From CAZUHK01 sp964620345 (GTDB lineage: Bacteria; Planctomycetota; Phycisphaerae; Phycisphaerales; Zrk34), in the NCBI GenBank assembly GCA_964620345.1, contig CAZUHK010000031.1, positions 1 to 20,110 of the forward strand: a DNA stretch of 20,110 nt, read 5' to 3'. The notes under the pieces were generated by a model. That model did not search any database. It had not been told where the DNA came from and saw nothing but the letters and a program-made list of their open reading frames with translations. Of the stretch, positions 14,180-20,110 are shown piece by piece. Numbering within the stretch: position 1 is the first letter of the stretch; each line of letters starts with the position of its first letter. Position numbers and translations under genes: made by a program.

Positions 14180-15571
14180 ATGAGTGACCAAGCCCTCCAA
14201 CACCTCGACGCCAACCGCGACCAGCGCATCGCGCGGTTGTGTGAATACCTGAAGATCGAATCGGTCGGCACGGACAGCGCGTTCGACGCGCAGACGCAGC
14301 ACGCGGCGCAGTGGACGGCCGAGCAACTGCGGGCCTGCGGGCTGAGCGTGGAGGTGATCGACACGCCGGGCAACCCGATCGTGCTGGCCAAGACGAAGCA
14401 CGCTCCGGCCGGGGCGCCGCGCGTGTTGTTCTACGGGCATTACGACGTGCAGCCGGCGGACCCGGTGGGCCTGTGGACCACCCCGCCGTTCGAGCCGACG
14501 GTGCGCGCCACGCCAGCCGGCCAGCCGGCGATCTACGCCCGCGGCGCGTCGGACGACAAGGGCCAGGTCATGTGCTTCATCGAGGCCCTGCGCGCCTGGC
14601 GCGAAACAGCCGGCGCGCTGCCGATCGACATCACCGTTCTGATCGAAGGCGAGGAAGAGAGCGGCAGCCGCAACCTCGAGCCGTTCATCGACGAACATCG
14701 CGGCGACCTGGCCGCGGACATCGCGGTGGTCAGCGACACGAGCATGTGGGACGACGGCCAGCCGGCGATCACCTACGCGCTGCGCGGGCTGCTGTACTTC
14801 GACGTGAAGCTGCACGGGCCTTCGCGTGACCTGCACTCGGGCGTGTACGGCGGGACGATCGCCAACCCCGCCAACGAGCTGGCCAAGGTGCTGGGCCAAC
14901 TGTTCGACGCCGAGCATCACGTCACCATTCCCGGCTTCTACGACGACGTGGCCGGCCCCGGCAGCGAGGAACTGGCGCAGTGGGCGGAGCTGAGCTTCGA
15001 CGCGCAGGCCTGGGCCGACTCGGTCGGTGCGGGCCAGCCGTTCGGCGAGGCCGGGTTCGACACGCTGCAGCGCCGCTGGTCGCGGCCGAGCTGCGATGTG
15101 AACGGGCTGTACGGCGGGTACATGTCGGCCGGGGCCAAGACGGTCATCCCGTCATTCGTCGGGGCGAAGGTGAGCTTCCGCCTGGCGCCCGACCAGCAGC
15201 CCGACGCGATCGCCGAGTCGTTCGGCCGGTGGCTGGAGGATCGGACGCCGATCGGCTGTCGCTGGGAGATCACCGAGTGGGGCCGGGCCACGCCGGTGAT
15301 GGTCAGCACCGATTCGTCCTACCTCGACGCGGCGCGGCGCGCGATGGCGACCGGCTGCGGCACCGAGCCGGTGCTCGTGCGCGAAGGCGCGACCATCCCC
15401 GTCGTCGGCACGCTCAAGGACAAGCTGGGCATCGACACATTGCTGATGGGCTTCGGCAAGCACGACGATGCGATTCATTCGCCCGATGAGAAGTTCGAGC
15501 TGGCCTGCTTTGACATGGGGTGCAGATCGCACGCGGCGTTGCTGGGCGAGTTTCAGCGCACGACCTCGTAA
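14180..15571 (+). CDS. M20 family metallopeptidase (dipeptidase type)
   Basis: A 463-residue cytosolic di-zinc dipeptidase of the carnosinase/CNDP branch of M20, which cleaves dipeptides or short peptides. All metal and catalytic residues are visible: H87 and D89 in YGHYDVQP, the bridging D125 in GASDDKG, E159 (general base) and E160 in EGEEESGS, D186 in SDTSMW, and H433 near the C-terminus in AIHSPDEKF. The dimerisation (lid) domain lies roughly at 200-380, with GPSRDLHSGVYGG at its front. There is no signal peptide. ATG 14180 is preferred over ATG 14171 because a -10-like box would overlap the latter. It is divergent from ftsW, and its 3' end overlaps the convergent small membrane gene by 19 bp. 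Confidence 0.93.
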   Translation: MSDQALQHLDANRDQRIARLCEYLKIESVGTDSAFDAQTQHAAQWTAEQLRACGLSVEVIDTPGNPIVLAKTKHAPAGAPRVLFYGHYDVQPADPVGLWTTPPFEPTVRATPAGQPAIYARGASDDKGQVMCFIEALRAWRETAGALPIDITVLIEGEEESGSRNLEPFIDEHRGDLAADIAVVSDTSMWDDGQPAITYALRGLLYFDVKLHGPSRDLHSGVYGGTIANPANELAKVLGQLFDAEHHVTIPGFYDDVAGPGSEELAQWAELSFDAQAWADSVGAGQPFGEAGFDTLQRRWSRPSCDVNGLYGGYMSAGAKTVIPSFVGAKVSFRLAPDQQPDAIAESFGRWLEDRTPIGCRWEITEWGRATPVMVSTDSSYLDAARRAMATGCGTEPVLVREGATIPVVGTLKDKLGIDTLLMGFGKHDDAIHSPDEKFELACFDMGCRSHAALLGEFQRTTS

Positions 15572-15831
15572 CCACCGCCCCCCGAAGCGGGAGCGGGCGC
15601 GGAAGCAGAACCGCTGGCACGCTGAGTGCGCTCGCGCTGGCGTTGTCGGTATTCGACCATCATGATCGCCGCCTGGCGCTGCACCTCGTACCGCTCGACC
15701 TGCTCCTGCCGCACGCGAGCCGCGACACGCAGGAACACCAGCGCCCCCAGCCCGCACGCCGCGAGCAGCACCGGCCAACCGGATTGAATCACGTCAAACG
15801 CCACCGATGCTGCTATCGGATATCGCGGCAC
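15553..15831 (-). CDS. Small single-span membrane protein at the end of the hpn operon
   Basis: Up to 92 residues, not recognised. It has one hydrophobic segment (GWPVLLAACGLGALVFL), then a long highly charged helix rich in Arg, Gln and Glu (VRQEQVERYEVQRQAA to YRQRQRERTQR) that could form a coiled coil, and a low-complexity Ser/Ala/Pro/Gly tail. The start is uncertain: GTG 15831 lies 15 bp after the hpnE stop, while GTG 15792 has GGTGG 8 bp upstream and would give 79 residues with the membrane segment nearer the front. Being the last gene of the hpnC-D-E transcript hints at a link to squalene synthesis at the membrane, but this is only context. Its end overlaps the M20 gene on the opposite strand. 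Confidence 0.6.
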   Translation of the reverse strand: MPRYPIAASVAFDVIQSGWPVLLAACGLGALVFLRVAARVRQEQVERYEVQRQAAIMMVEYRQRQRERTQRASGSASAPAPASGGGGYEVVR

Positions 15832-15846
15832 GGCGACTTGATCGGG

Positions 15847-17235
15847 TCAAACGCCCCGACCCAACCACCGCGGCAGCGGTGCCGTCGGCAGATCGTCGAT
15901 GACCAACTCGCGGCCCAGCGCCGCGCCGGCCGCTGCGTAGCCGCTGCGCACCGCGCCTTCCATCGTGCTCGGCCAGCCGGTGGCCGTCCAGTCGCCGGCC
16001 AGCAGCAGGTTCGAGCCGGCGCCGCGTGTTGTCGGGCGATGAGCGTCCAGCCCGGGGCGGGGCGCGATGGTGGCGCGCTTCTCGCGGATCACCTGCCCGC
16101 GCACAAGCTTGGCCGACGCCGCGGCCGGCAGCACGCTCGCGTAACGTCGAAGCTCATCCATCGCCAGCGCCAGCAGGGCCTCGTTGTCCATGCCCACCAG
16201 CGCCTGGGCCGCGGAGATGCCGGTGTGCAGGTGCTGGCCCTGGGCCGGCTGGTCGGGCGCGGCGAACAGCCAGTCGATCTGCCCATCGGCAAAGAACAGG
16301 TGCGACCGATCGAGCACGATGCGGTCGAGCCACAGGTGCATGCCGATGATCGGGCTGGTGCCGATGCGCCCGGCCGCGGCGAGGCGGAGGTCACGCTGCT
16401 TCAACTGCTCGGGCGCGATCTTCACCAGCCGGTCGGCCGGCAGGGCGCTGATGACCACGTCGCTGCGCATGACTTCATCGCGCGTGGTGCGCACGCCGGT
16501 CACGCGATCGGCCTCGACGATCGACGCCGACGCGGCCGTGCCCAGCCGAAGCGCCCCGCCGGTGTCGTTCAGCACCGCCTCGGCACGGTCGTACAGATGC
16601 GCCAGCGGCACGCGCGACACGCCCATCCGCCACCCGGCCCGGTTGGCCATGAACCCCTGCTGAAACACCTGCATCGCCGCCGCGGCGCTGACCTGCTCGA
16701 CCGACAGGTTGCAGGCGCTGCGCACGATCGGGTTCCAGAACCGCTCGACGCTCGCGGGCGAGCCGTGGTGCTGATCGAGGAACGCCGCGAACGAGCGCGA
16801 CTCGTGCGCCGCGCGGTCGGCCCGGAGGATCGCGCCCATCGCCAGCGCGACGCGAAGCCGATCACGCAAGCTCAGCCCGCGGTAGCCCATCAGCGCCCGC
16901 GTCAGGTGCAGCGGCGCCGGCAGCGGATCTTCGCCGAAGTCCCACGCTCGCCCGGCCTTGTCGGCAAAGCGCATCACCGCCTGCCATTCGATCGCCGACA
17001 AGCTGCCCAAACGATCGTACAGGTCGAGGATGTTCGTGCAGCAGCCGAGCACCACATGCTGGCAGTTGTCGATCAGCGCGCCGGTCTGCGGGTCGTGGTG
17101 GCTGGTGGCTCTTCCGCCGAGGCGCTTGCGGGTTTCGATGAGCGTGACCGCCACGCCGTGCTCGGCCAGGCGGACCGCCGCGGCGATGCCCGCGCACCCC
17201 CCGCCGATCACGATGGCGGTGGCCGGGGCGTTCAC
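15847..17235 (-). CDS. hpnE: HpnE, hydroxysqualene dehydroxylase (FAD-dependent)
   Basis: HpnE reduces hydroxysqualene to squalene, the third step of the HpnCDE route. The 462-residue protein belongs to the phytoene-desaturase-like amine oxidoreductases. It begins with the FAD-binding IVIGGGCAGIAAAVRLAEHG (GxGxxG, from about residue 8), followed by ETRKRLGGRATS and DNCQHVVLGCC, a stretch typical of HpnE. The C-terminal FAD motif LLLAGDWTATGWPSTMEGA (about 410-428) is also diagnostic. It starts with GTG at 17235, overlapping the hpnD stop by 4 bp (GTGA), with GAGAGG 9 bp upstream. In-frame sequence further upstream lies inside hpnD and is not coding for this protein. Confidence 0.94.
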   Translation of the reverse strand: MNAPATAIVIGGGCAGIAAAVRLAEHGVAVTLIETRKRLGGRATSHHDPQTGALIDNCQHVVLGCCTNILDLYDRLGSLSAIEWQAVMRFADKAGRAWDFGEDPLPAPLHLTRALMGYRGLSLRDRLRVALAMGAILRADRAAHESRSFAAFLDQHHGSPASVERFWNPIVRSACNLSVEQVSAAAAMQVFQQGFMANRAGWRMGVSRVPLAHLYDRAEAVLNDTGGALRLGTAASASIVEADRVTGVRTTRDEVMRSDVVISALPADRLVKIAPEQLKQRDLRLAAAGRIGTSPIIGMHLWLDRIVLDRSHLFFADGQIDWLFAAPDQPAQGQHLHTGISAAQALVGMDNEALLALAMDELRRYASVLPAAASAKLVRGQVIREKRATIAPRPGLDAHRPTTRGAGSNLLLAGDWTATGWPSTMEGAVRSGYAAAGAALGRELVIDDLPTAPLPRWLGRGV

Positions 17236-18101
17236 TTGGCCGGGCCTCTCATCCAGTTGGCCCGCAGCGCGATCCACGCCTTGCGCCAGCTCGGCAGGCG
17301 CACGCGCTGATCGCTGAGCACGCGGGCCGGGCGGGCGGCGATCTTGTTGAACAGGCCGCGGTAGATCTCCGTCATCGCCCACAGGCAGGCGTGGCCGTCG
17401 CGATGCACGTGCCCGATCAGCGGGGCTGAACGTTCGTAGTAATCCGCCGCGCGATCGATCGTCACGCGCAGGCCGCGCAGCGTCTCTTCGGGCTTGGCGA
17501 GCTGGAACATCGTCGGGTTGACCTCGAACAGGCCCCAGTCCTCGGCCGGAAGGTACACCCGATCGCGCGCCGCGTCCTCGCGCACGTCGCGCAGGATGTT
17601 GGTCAGTTGAAACGCGATGCCCCGCCACTCGGCGAGCTTGCGCGTGTCTTCGCCGCCCTCGTAGCCCCAGATCTCGATGCACGTCAGCCCGACGACCGAC
17701 GCGACCTTGTAGCAGTACTCGTAAAGCTGCTCGAAGTGCTGGTACCGCCGACGGGTCATGTCCATCTGCTGGCCGTCGATCATGTCGTGCAGGTATTGCC
17801 GGGGGATGCCGAACCGCTCGACGGTGTCGTGAATCGCCGGCCAGACCGGGTCGGCGGGCATCGCGCCGCCGTCGAGCACCGTGATGGTCTGCTCGCGGAA
17901 CTCGTCGAGCCGCGCGGCCTTGGCCTGGTCGTCGCCGGCTTCGTCGGCCAGGTCGTCGGCCAGGCGCATCCAGGCGTACACCGCGTACATCGCCGACCGC
18001 TTGGGCTGCGGCGTGAGCTTCATGCCATAGTAGAAGTTCCGCGCCCGCGTGCGCGTCACCTCGTGGCAGTGCTGCTGCGATTGGGCAAGGGTGGTGGTCA
18101 T
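17232..18101 (-). CDS. hpnD: HpnD, presqualene diphosphate synthase
   Basis: HpnD joins two farnesyl diphosphates into presqualene diphosphate. The 289-residue all-alpha protein belongs to the squalene/phytoene synthase family. It has RNFYYGMKLTP near the start, the first Asp-rich motif DDLADE (49-54), YCYKVASVVGL in the middle, and the second motif NILRDVREDAARDR with D172 and D176, followed by VYLPAEDW. YGMKLTP and the order hpnC-hpnD-hpnE support HpnD over phytoene synthase. The ATG at 18101 overlaps the hpnC stop as ATGA, so the two are translationally coupled. Confidence 0.94.
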   Translation of the reverse strand: MTTTLAQSQQHCHEVTRTRARNFYYGMKLTPQPKRSAMYAVYAWMRLADDLADEAGDDQAKAARLDEFREQTITVLDGGAMPADPVWPAIHDTVERFGIPRQYLHDMIDGQQMDMTRRRYQHFEQLYEYCYKVASVVGLTCIEIWGYEGGEDTRKLAEWRGIAFQLTNILRDVREDAARDRVYLPAEDWGLFEVNPTMFQLAKPEETLRGLRVTIDRAADYYERSAPLIGHVHRDGHACLWAMTEIYRGLFNKIAARPARVLSDQRVRLPSWRKAWIALRANWMRGPAK

Positions 18102-19021
18102 CGGCCCAGCAGTCTGCCCAGCATCGCCCCGACGATCAGCTTCAGCTTCGTCGCCTCCGACAGCTTCGGGCGCTGATCCAGGGTCTGGTGGTCGATCCGC
18201 TCGATCGCCCGCATCACCGATTCGCCGCCGCGCGTGAACAGCTTGACGCTCGGCCGCACGTCCGGCGCGAGCATCGGCCACAGCTTGCGCCCCTCGGCGA
18301 ACAGCGGCCAGGTACGCTCGACCAGCTCACGGATCACCGGCCGACTGTCGCACGCACGCTCGGCGTGGACGTGGGCGATCAGGTCGTCGTGGCTCAGGCC
18401 GTGCTTGGCCAGCGCCTCGGCCGGGACGTAGATGCGGTCGCGTTCGATGATGTCCCGCCGCACGTCCTGCCAGAAGTTGACCAGTTGCAGCGCCGTGCAG
18501 GTCTTGTCGCTCAGTTGCTGGCGCTGTTCGTCGGCGTGGCCGCACAGGTGCAGCACGAGCCGGCCGACCGGGTCGGCGCTGCGCGTGCAGTAGTCGAGCA
18601 CCTGCGGCCAGGTTTCGTAGCGGCGTACGTTCTGATCCTGCACGAACGCGTCGATCAGGTGCTCGAACGGCGTGGGGGGGATCTCGAACTGCCCAATCGT
18701 CGGCCGCAGCGCCACGAACACCGGATGCCGCGGCGCCCCCGCGTAGCAGCGGGCCAGCTCGTCGCGCCACCAGTCCAGCAGCGCCATCGACCGCCGCGGG
18801 TCGCCGACCTCGTCGCCCAGGTCGTCGGCCCAGCGGCAGAAGGCGTACACCGCCGCGAAGTGCGGCCGCAGCCGCCGCGGCAGCAGCCGGCTCATCACGG
18901 TGAAGTTCTCGTCATGGCCGCTCGCCAGATCGCGTGTGTACGTGCGGGCCTCGTCGAGCGAGAGTTGCTCGCAGGCGTCGGGGCCGAAGCGGTCGAGTTG
19001 GTTGAGAACGATCGAGGCCAT
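18098..19021 (-). CDS. hpnC: HpnC, hydroxysqualene synthase
   Basis: HpnC converts presqualene diphosphate to hydroxysqualene. The 307-residue protein is a squalene/phytoene synthase paralogue of HpnD. It has GHDENFTVMSRLLPRRLRPH, the first Asp motif ADDLGDE (D66, D67, D70), YCTRSADPVGRLVL, and the second motif FWQDVRRDIIERDR (D186, D190) followed by IYVP. The phrase ENFTVMSRLLP and FWQDV are typical of HpnC rather than HpnD. It is the first gene of the operon. No Shine-Dalgarno precedes the ATG, but a TATACT box lies 11 bp upstream, so the leader would be only a few bases. It is divergent from ispH. Confidence 0.94.
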   Translation of the reverse strand: MASIVLNQLDRFGPDACEQLSLDEARTYTRDLASGHDENFTVMSRLLPRRLRPHFAAVYAFCRWADDLGDEVGDPRRSMALLDWWRDELARCYAGAPRHPVFVALRPTIGQFEIPPTPFEHLIDAFVQDQNVRRYETWPQVLDYCTRSADPVGRLVLHLCGHADEQRQQLSDKTCTALQLVNFWQDVRRDIIERDRIYVPAEALAKHGLSHDDLIAHVHAERACDSRPVIRELVERTWPLFAEGRKLWPMLAPDVRPSVKLFTRGGESVMRAIERIDHQTLDQRPKLSEATKLKLIVGAMLGRLLGR

Positions 19022-19032
19022 GCTGCGCCGGC

Positions 19033-19038
19033 AGTATA
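19033..19038 (-). promoter_or_regulatory. TATACT -10 box of the hpn operon
   Basis: TATACT on the minus strand ends 11 bp before the hpnC ATG. The start would be near 19026, leaving a leader of about 4-5 nt, consistent with the absence of a ribosome site. A palindrome occupies the spacer and -35 area. Confidence 0.6.
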
Positions 19039-19044
19039 GATCAT

Positions 19045-19059
19045 CCGGCCTCAGGCCGG
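19045..19059. promoter_or_regulatory. CCGGCC-TCA-GGCCGG palindrome between divergent promoters
   Basis: A perfect 6-bp inverted repeat with a 3-bp centre sits between the TATACT boxes of hpnC (19033-19038) and ispH (19085-19090). It covers the hpnC spacer and -35 area and is about 40-50 bp upstream of the expected ispH start. A dyad at such a place could be an operator for both units. GC-rich palindromes arise easily by chance in this genome. Confidence 0.35.
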
Positions 19060-19084
19060 GTCGGCGCGGTCCACGCGGCGCCGC

Positions 19085-19110
19085 TATACTGACGATCAGC
19101 ATCAAGGGAG
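19085..19110 (+). promoter_or_regulatory. ispH -10 box and Shine-Dalgarno
   Basis: TATACT (19085-19090) predicts a start near 19097, followed by the strong ribosome site AAGGGAG (19104-19110), 10 bp before the ATG at 19121. No -35 match is evident. Unlike its divergent partner hpnC, ispH has a normal leader of about 24 nt. Confidence 0.65.
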
Positions 19111-19120
19111 CTTTGACAGC

Positions 19121-20065
19121 ATGCGCATCATCCTCGCCAACCCCCGCGGGTTCTGCGCCGGCGTGATCATGGCCATCGACACCGTCGACGAGGCCCTGAA
19201 GATCGTCGGCAGCCCGCTGTATGTCTATCACGAGATCGTCCACAACCGTCACGTCGTCGATCGCTTCGAGCGGCGGGGCGTGGTGTTCGTCGACACCATC
19301 GACGAAGTGCCGGCCAACGGCACCATCGTCTTCAGCGCCCACGGTGTGAGCCCCGAGGTCCGCAACCGCGCCAAAACACGCGGCTGCACCATGATCGACG
19401 CCACCTGCCCGCTGGTCACCAAGGTCCACATGGAAGCCATCCGCTACGCCCGGCAGGGCTACAAGATCCTGCTGGTCGGCCACGCCGGCCACGATGAGAC
19501 CGTCGGCACCGTCGGCGAGGCGCCCGATGCGATCACCATCGTCGAAAGCAAGCAGGACGTGGCCAACCTGCCGTTCACCCAGGACGACAAGATCGCCTAC
19601 ATCACCCAGACCACGCTGAGCATGGACGATGCCAACGTCATCATCAGCGCGATCAAGCAGCGCTACCCGCAGGTCAAGCGGCCGCCCAGCGAAGACATCT
19701 GCTACGCCACGACCAACCGCCAGCACGCGGTGCGCCTGCTGGCGCCCGAGGCGGATGTGTGCATCGTGGTCGGCTCGAAAAACAGCTCCAACTCGGTGCG
19801 GCTGACCGAGATCTCCGCCGCGTCGGGCTGCCCGGCCTATCTGGTGGACGACGCCGGCGAACTGAACGACGAGTGGTTCGAGGGTGTGCAAAGCATCCTG
19901 CTCACCGCCGGCGCCAGCGCGCCAGAGCACCTGGTCCAGCAGATCGTCGAGCAGTTGTACGAGCGGCACGGCGCGGTGATGGACAATCGGCTCACGCAGG
20001 AAGAGAACATGCACTTCGAGCTGCCGCGCTCGCTGCGCGTGCTCAAGACCTCGGCCGCGGGGTGA
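19121..20065 (+). CDS. ispH: 4-hydroxy-3-methylbut-2-enyl diphosphate reductase
   Basis: IspH is the 4Fe-4S enzyme that reduces HMBPP to IPP and DMAPP, the last MEP step. The 314-residue length is normal. Three cluster Cys are present at 12 (GFCAGV), 96 (DATCPLV) and 194 (DICYAT). The substrate His residues are H41 (HEIVHN), H74 (FSAHGVSP) and H124 with E126 (GHAGHDETVGT). TQTTLS and SKNSSNS complete the active site. The start is secure from AAGGGAG 10 bp upstream and from the family's usual N-terminus. It supplies precursors for the divergent squalene operon. Its stop overlaps the next start as GTGA. Confidence 0.97.
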   Translation: MRIILANPRGFCAGVIMAIDTVDEALKIVGSPLYVYHEIVHNRHVVDRFERRGVVFVDTIDEVPANGTIVFSAHGVSPEVRNRAKTRGCTMIDATCPLVTKVHMEAIRYARQGYKILLVGHAGHDETVGTVGEAPDAITIVESKQDVANLPFTQDDKIAYITQTTLSMDDANVIISAIKQRYPQVKRPPSEDICYATTNRQHAVRLLAPEADVCIVVGSKNSSNSVRLTEISAASGCPAYLVDDAGELNDEWFEGVQSILLTAGASAPEHLVQQIVEQLYERHGAVMDNRLTQEENMHFELPRSLRVLKTSAAG

Positions 20066-20110
20066 ACGCCAAGCCGCACATCTTCGACCTGTCGCCCGAG
20101 GAACTGACCG
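20062..20110 (+). CDS. rlmN: Start of a gene, probably RlmN (23S rRNA/tRNA A2503 methyltransferase), truncated by the window
   Basis: Only 16 codons are visible: GTG start, then NAKPHIFDLSPEELT. The HIFDLSPEELT opening resembles the N-terminus of RlmN, a radical-SAM enzyme that methylates adenosine 2503 of 23S rRNA. The radical-SAM Cys motif lies outside the window, so the call rests on this short match. The GTG overlaps the ispH stop by 4 bp, implying coupling; no Shine-Dalgarno is obvious. Confidence 0.5.
   Translation, partial: MNAKPHIFDLSPEELT

Noticed and set aside
17236..17682. Longer HpnE with about 149 extra N-terminal residues
   Set aside because: This part overlaps hpnD in another frame and lacks similarity; the FAD motif begins right after the GTG at 17235, which has a good ribosome site.
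19113..19118. TTGACA hexamer just before ispH, resembling a -35 box
   Set aside because: It ends 2 bp before the ATG, so a promoter using it would start transcription inside ispH. It lies between the Shine-Dalgarno and the start codon and is probably coincidental.
19022..20014. Possible N-terminal extension of hpnC across the ispH region
   Set aside because: The frame stays open but the translation has no family similarity and is antisense to ispH; HpnC normally begins where the ATG at 19021 lies, just after a TATACT box.
1..20110. Novel defence, secretion or biosynthetic system
   Set aside because: The genes are mostly core isoprenoid, cell-wall, quinone and signalling functions in conventional operons, with no cluster of unknown genes, transposase, integrase or restriction component.

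Overview
The window is GC-rich, ordinary-looking chromosomal DNA carrying 16 clear genes, two small doubtful or unrecognised ones and the first codons of another. The mix is a futalosine-pathway menaquinone gene (mqnD), a squalene operon of the hpnC-hpnD-hpnE type, divergent murG/ftsW, a diguanylate cyclase two-component pair and several poorly characterised proteins. It suggests a planctomycete, most likely of the Phycisphaerae. That assignment is inference from gene content and base composition; no rRNA or other marker is present.

Layout. 1-145 holds a palindromic repeat pair. 146-1815 (minus) carries mqnD and an upstream gene for a short exported, lipoprotein-like protein. 1982-4684 (plus) encodes a membrane histidine kinase followed by a receiver-GGDEF response regulator. 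4685-5043 has no long gene but holds a strong minus-strand terminator, a 28-codon candidate ORF and a promoter-like site. 5044-8024 (plus) holds a large exported protein of unknown function and a phytanoyl-CoA-dioxygenase-like enzyme. 8034-11729 (minus) is an ispA-dxs-SRAP operon behind a near-consensus promoter. 11817-14120 (minus) is ftsW-murG. 14180-15571 (plus) is an M20 dipeptidase. 15553-19021 (minus) is hpnC-hpnD-hpnE plus a small membrane protein, with ATGA and GTGA stop/start overlaps. 19121-20110 (plus) is ispH followed by the start of what looks like rlmN.

How the genes fit together. The central theme is isoprenoid metabolism. Dxs makes the first MEP-pathway intermediate and IspH carries out the last step to IPP and DMAPP. 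IspA condenses these to a C15 (or longer) prenyl diphosphate, and HpnC/D/E turn two farnesyl diphosphates into squalene. The same precursors supply the undecaprenyl carrier of the lipid II that MurG makes, which SEDS polymerases such as FtsW use, and the prenyl tail of the menaquinone to which MqnD contributes. No squalene-hopene cyclase is present in the window.

Regulation. Two conventional promoters share an ATGGCA -35 box with 17-bp spacing (before the dioxygenase and ispA). Several other genes have a -10-like box only 6-11 bp before the start codon and no Shine-Dalgarno, as expected for leaderless or near-leaderless mRNAs. No CRISPR, tRNA, rRNA, insertion sequence or prophage was seen. 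I found no convincing new multi-gene defence or mobile system; the most unusual items are the REPIN-like repeat, the small genes, the leaderless-start pattern and sequence deviations in MurG and DXS.
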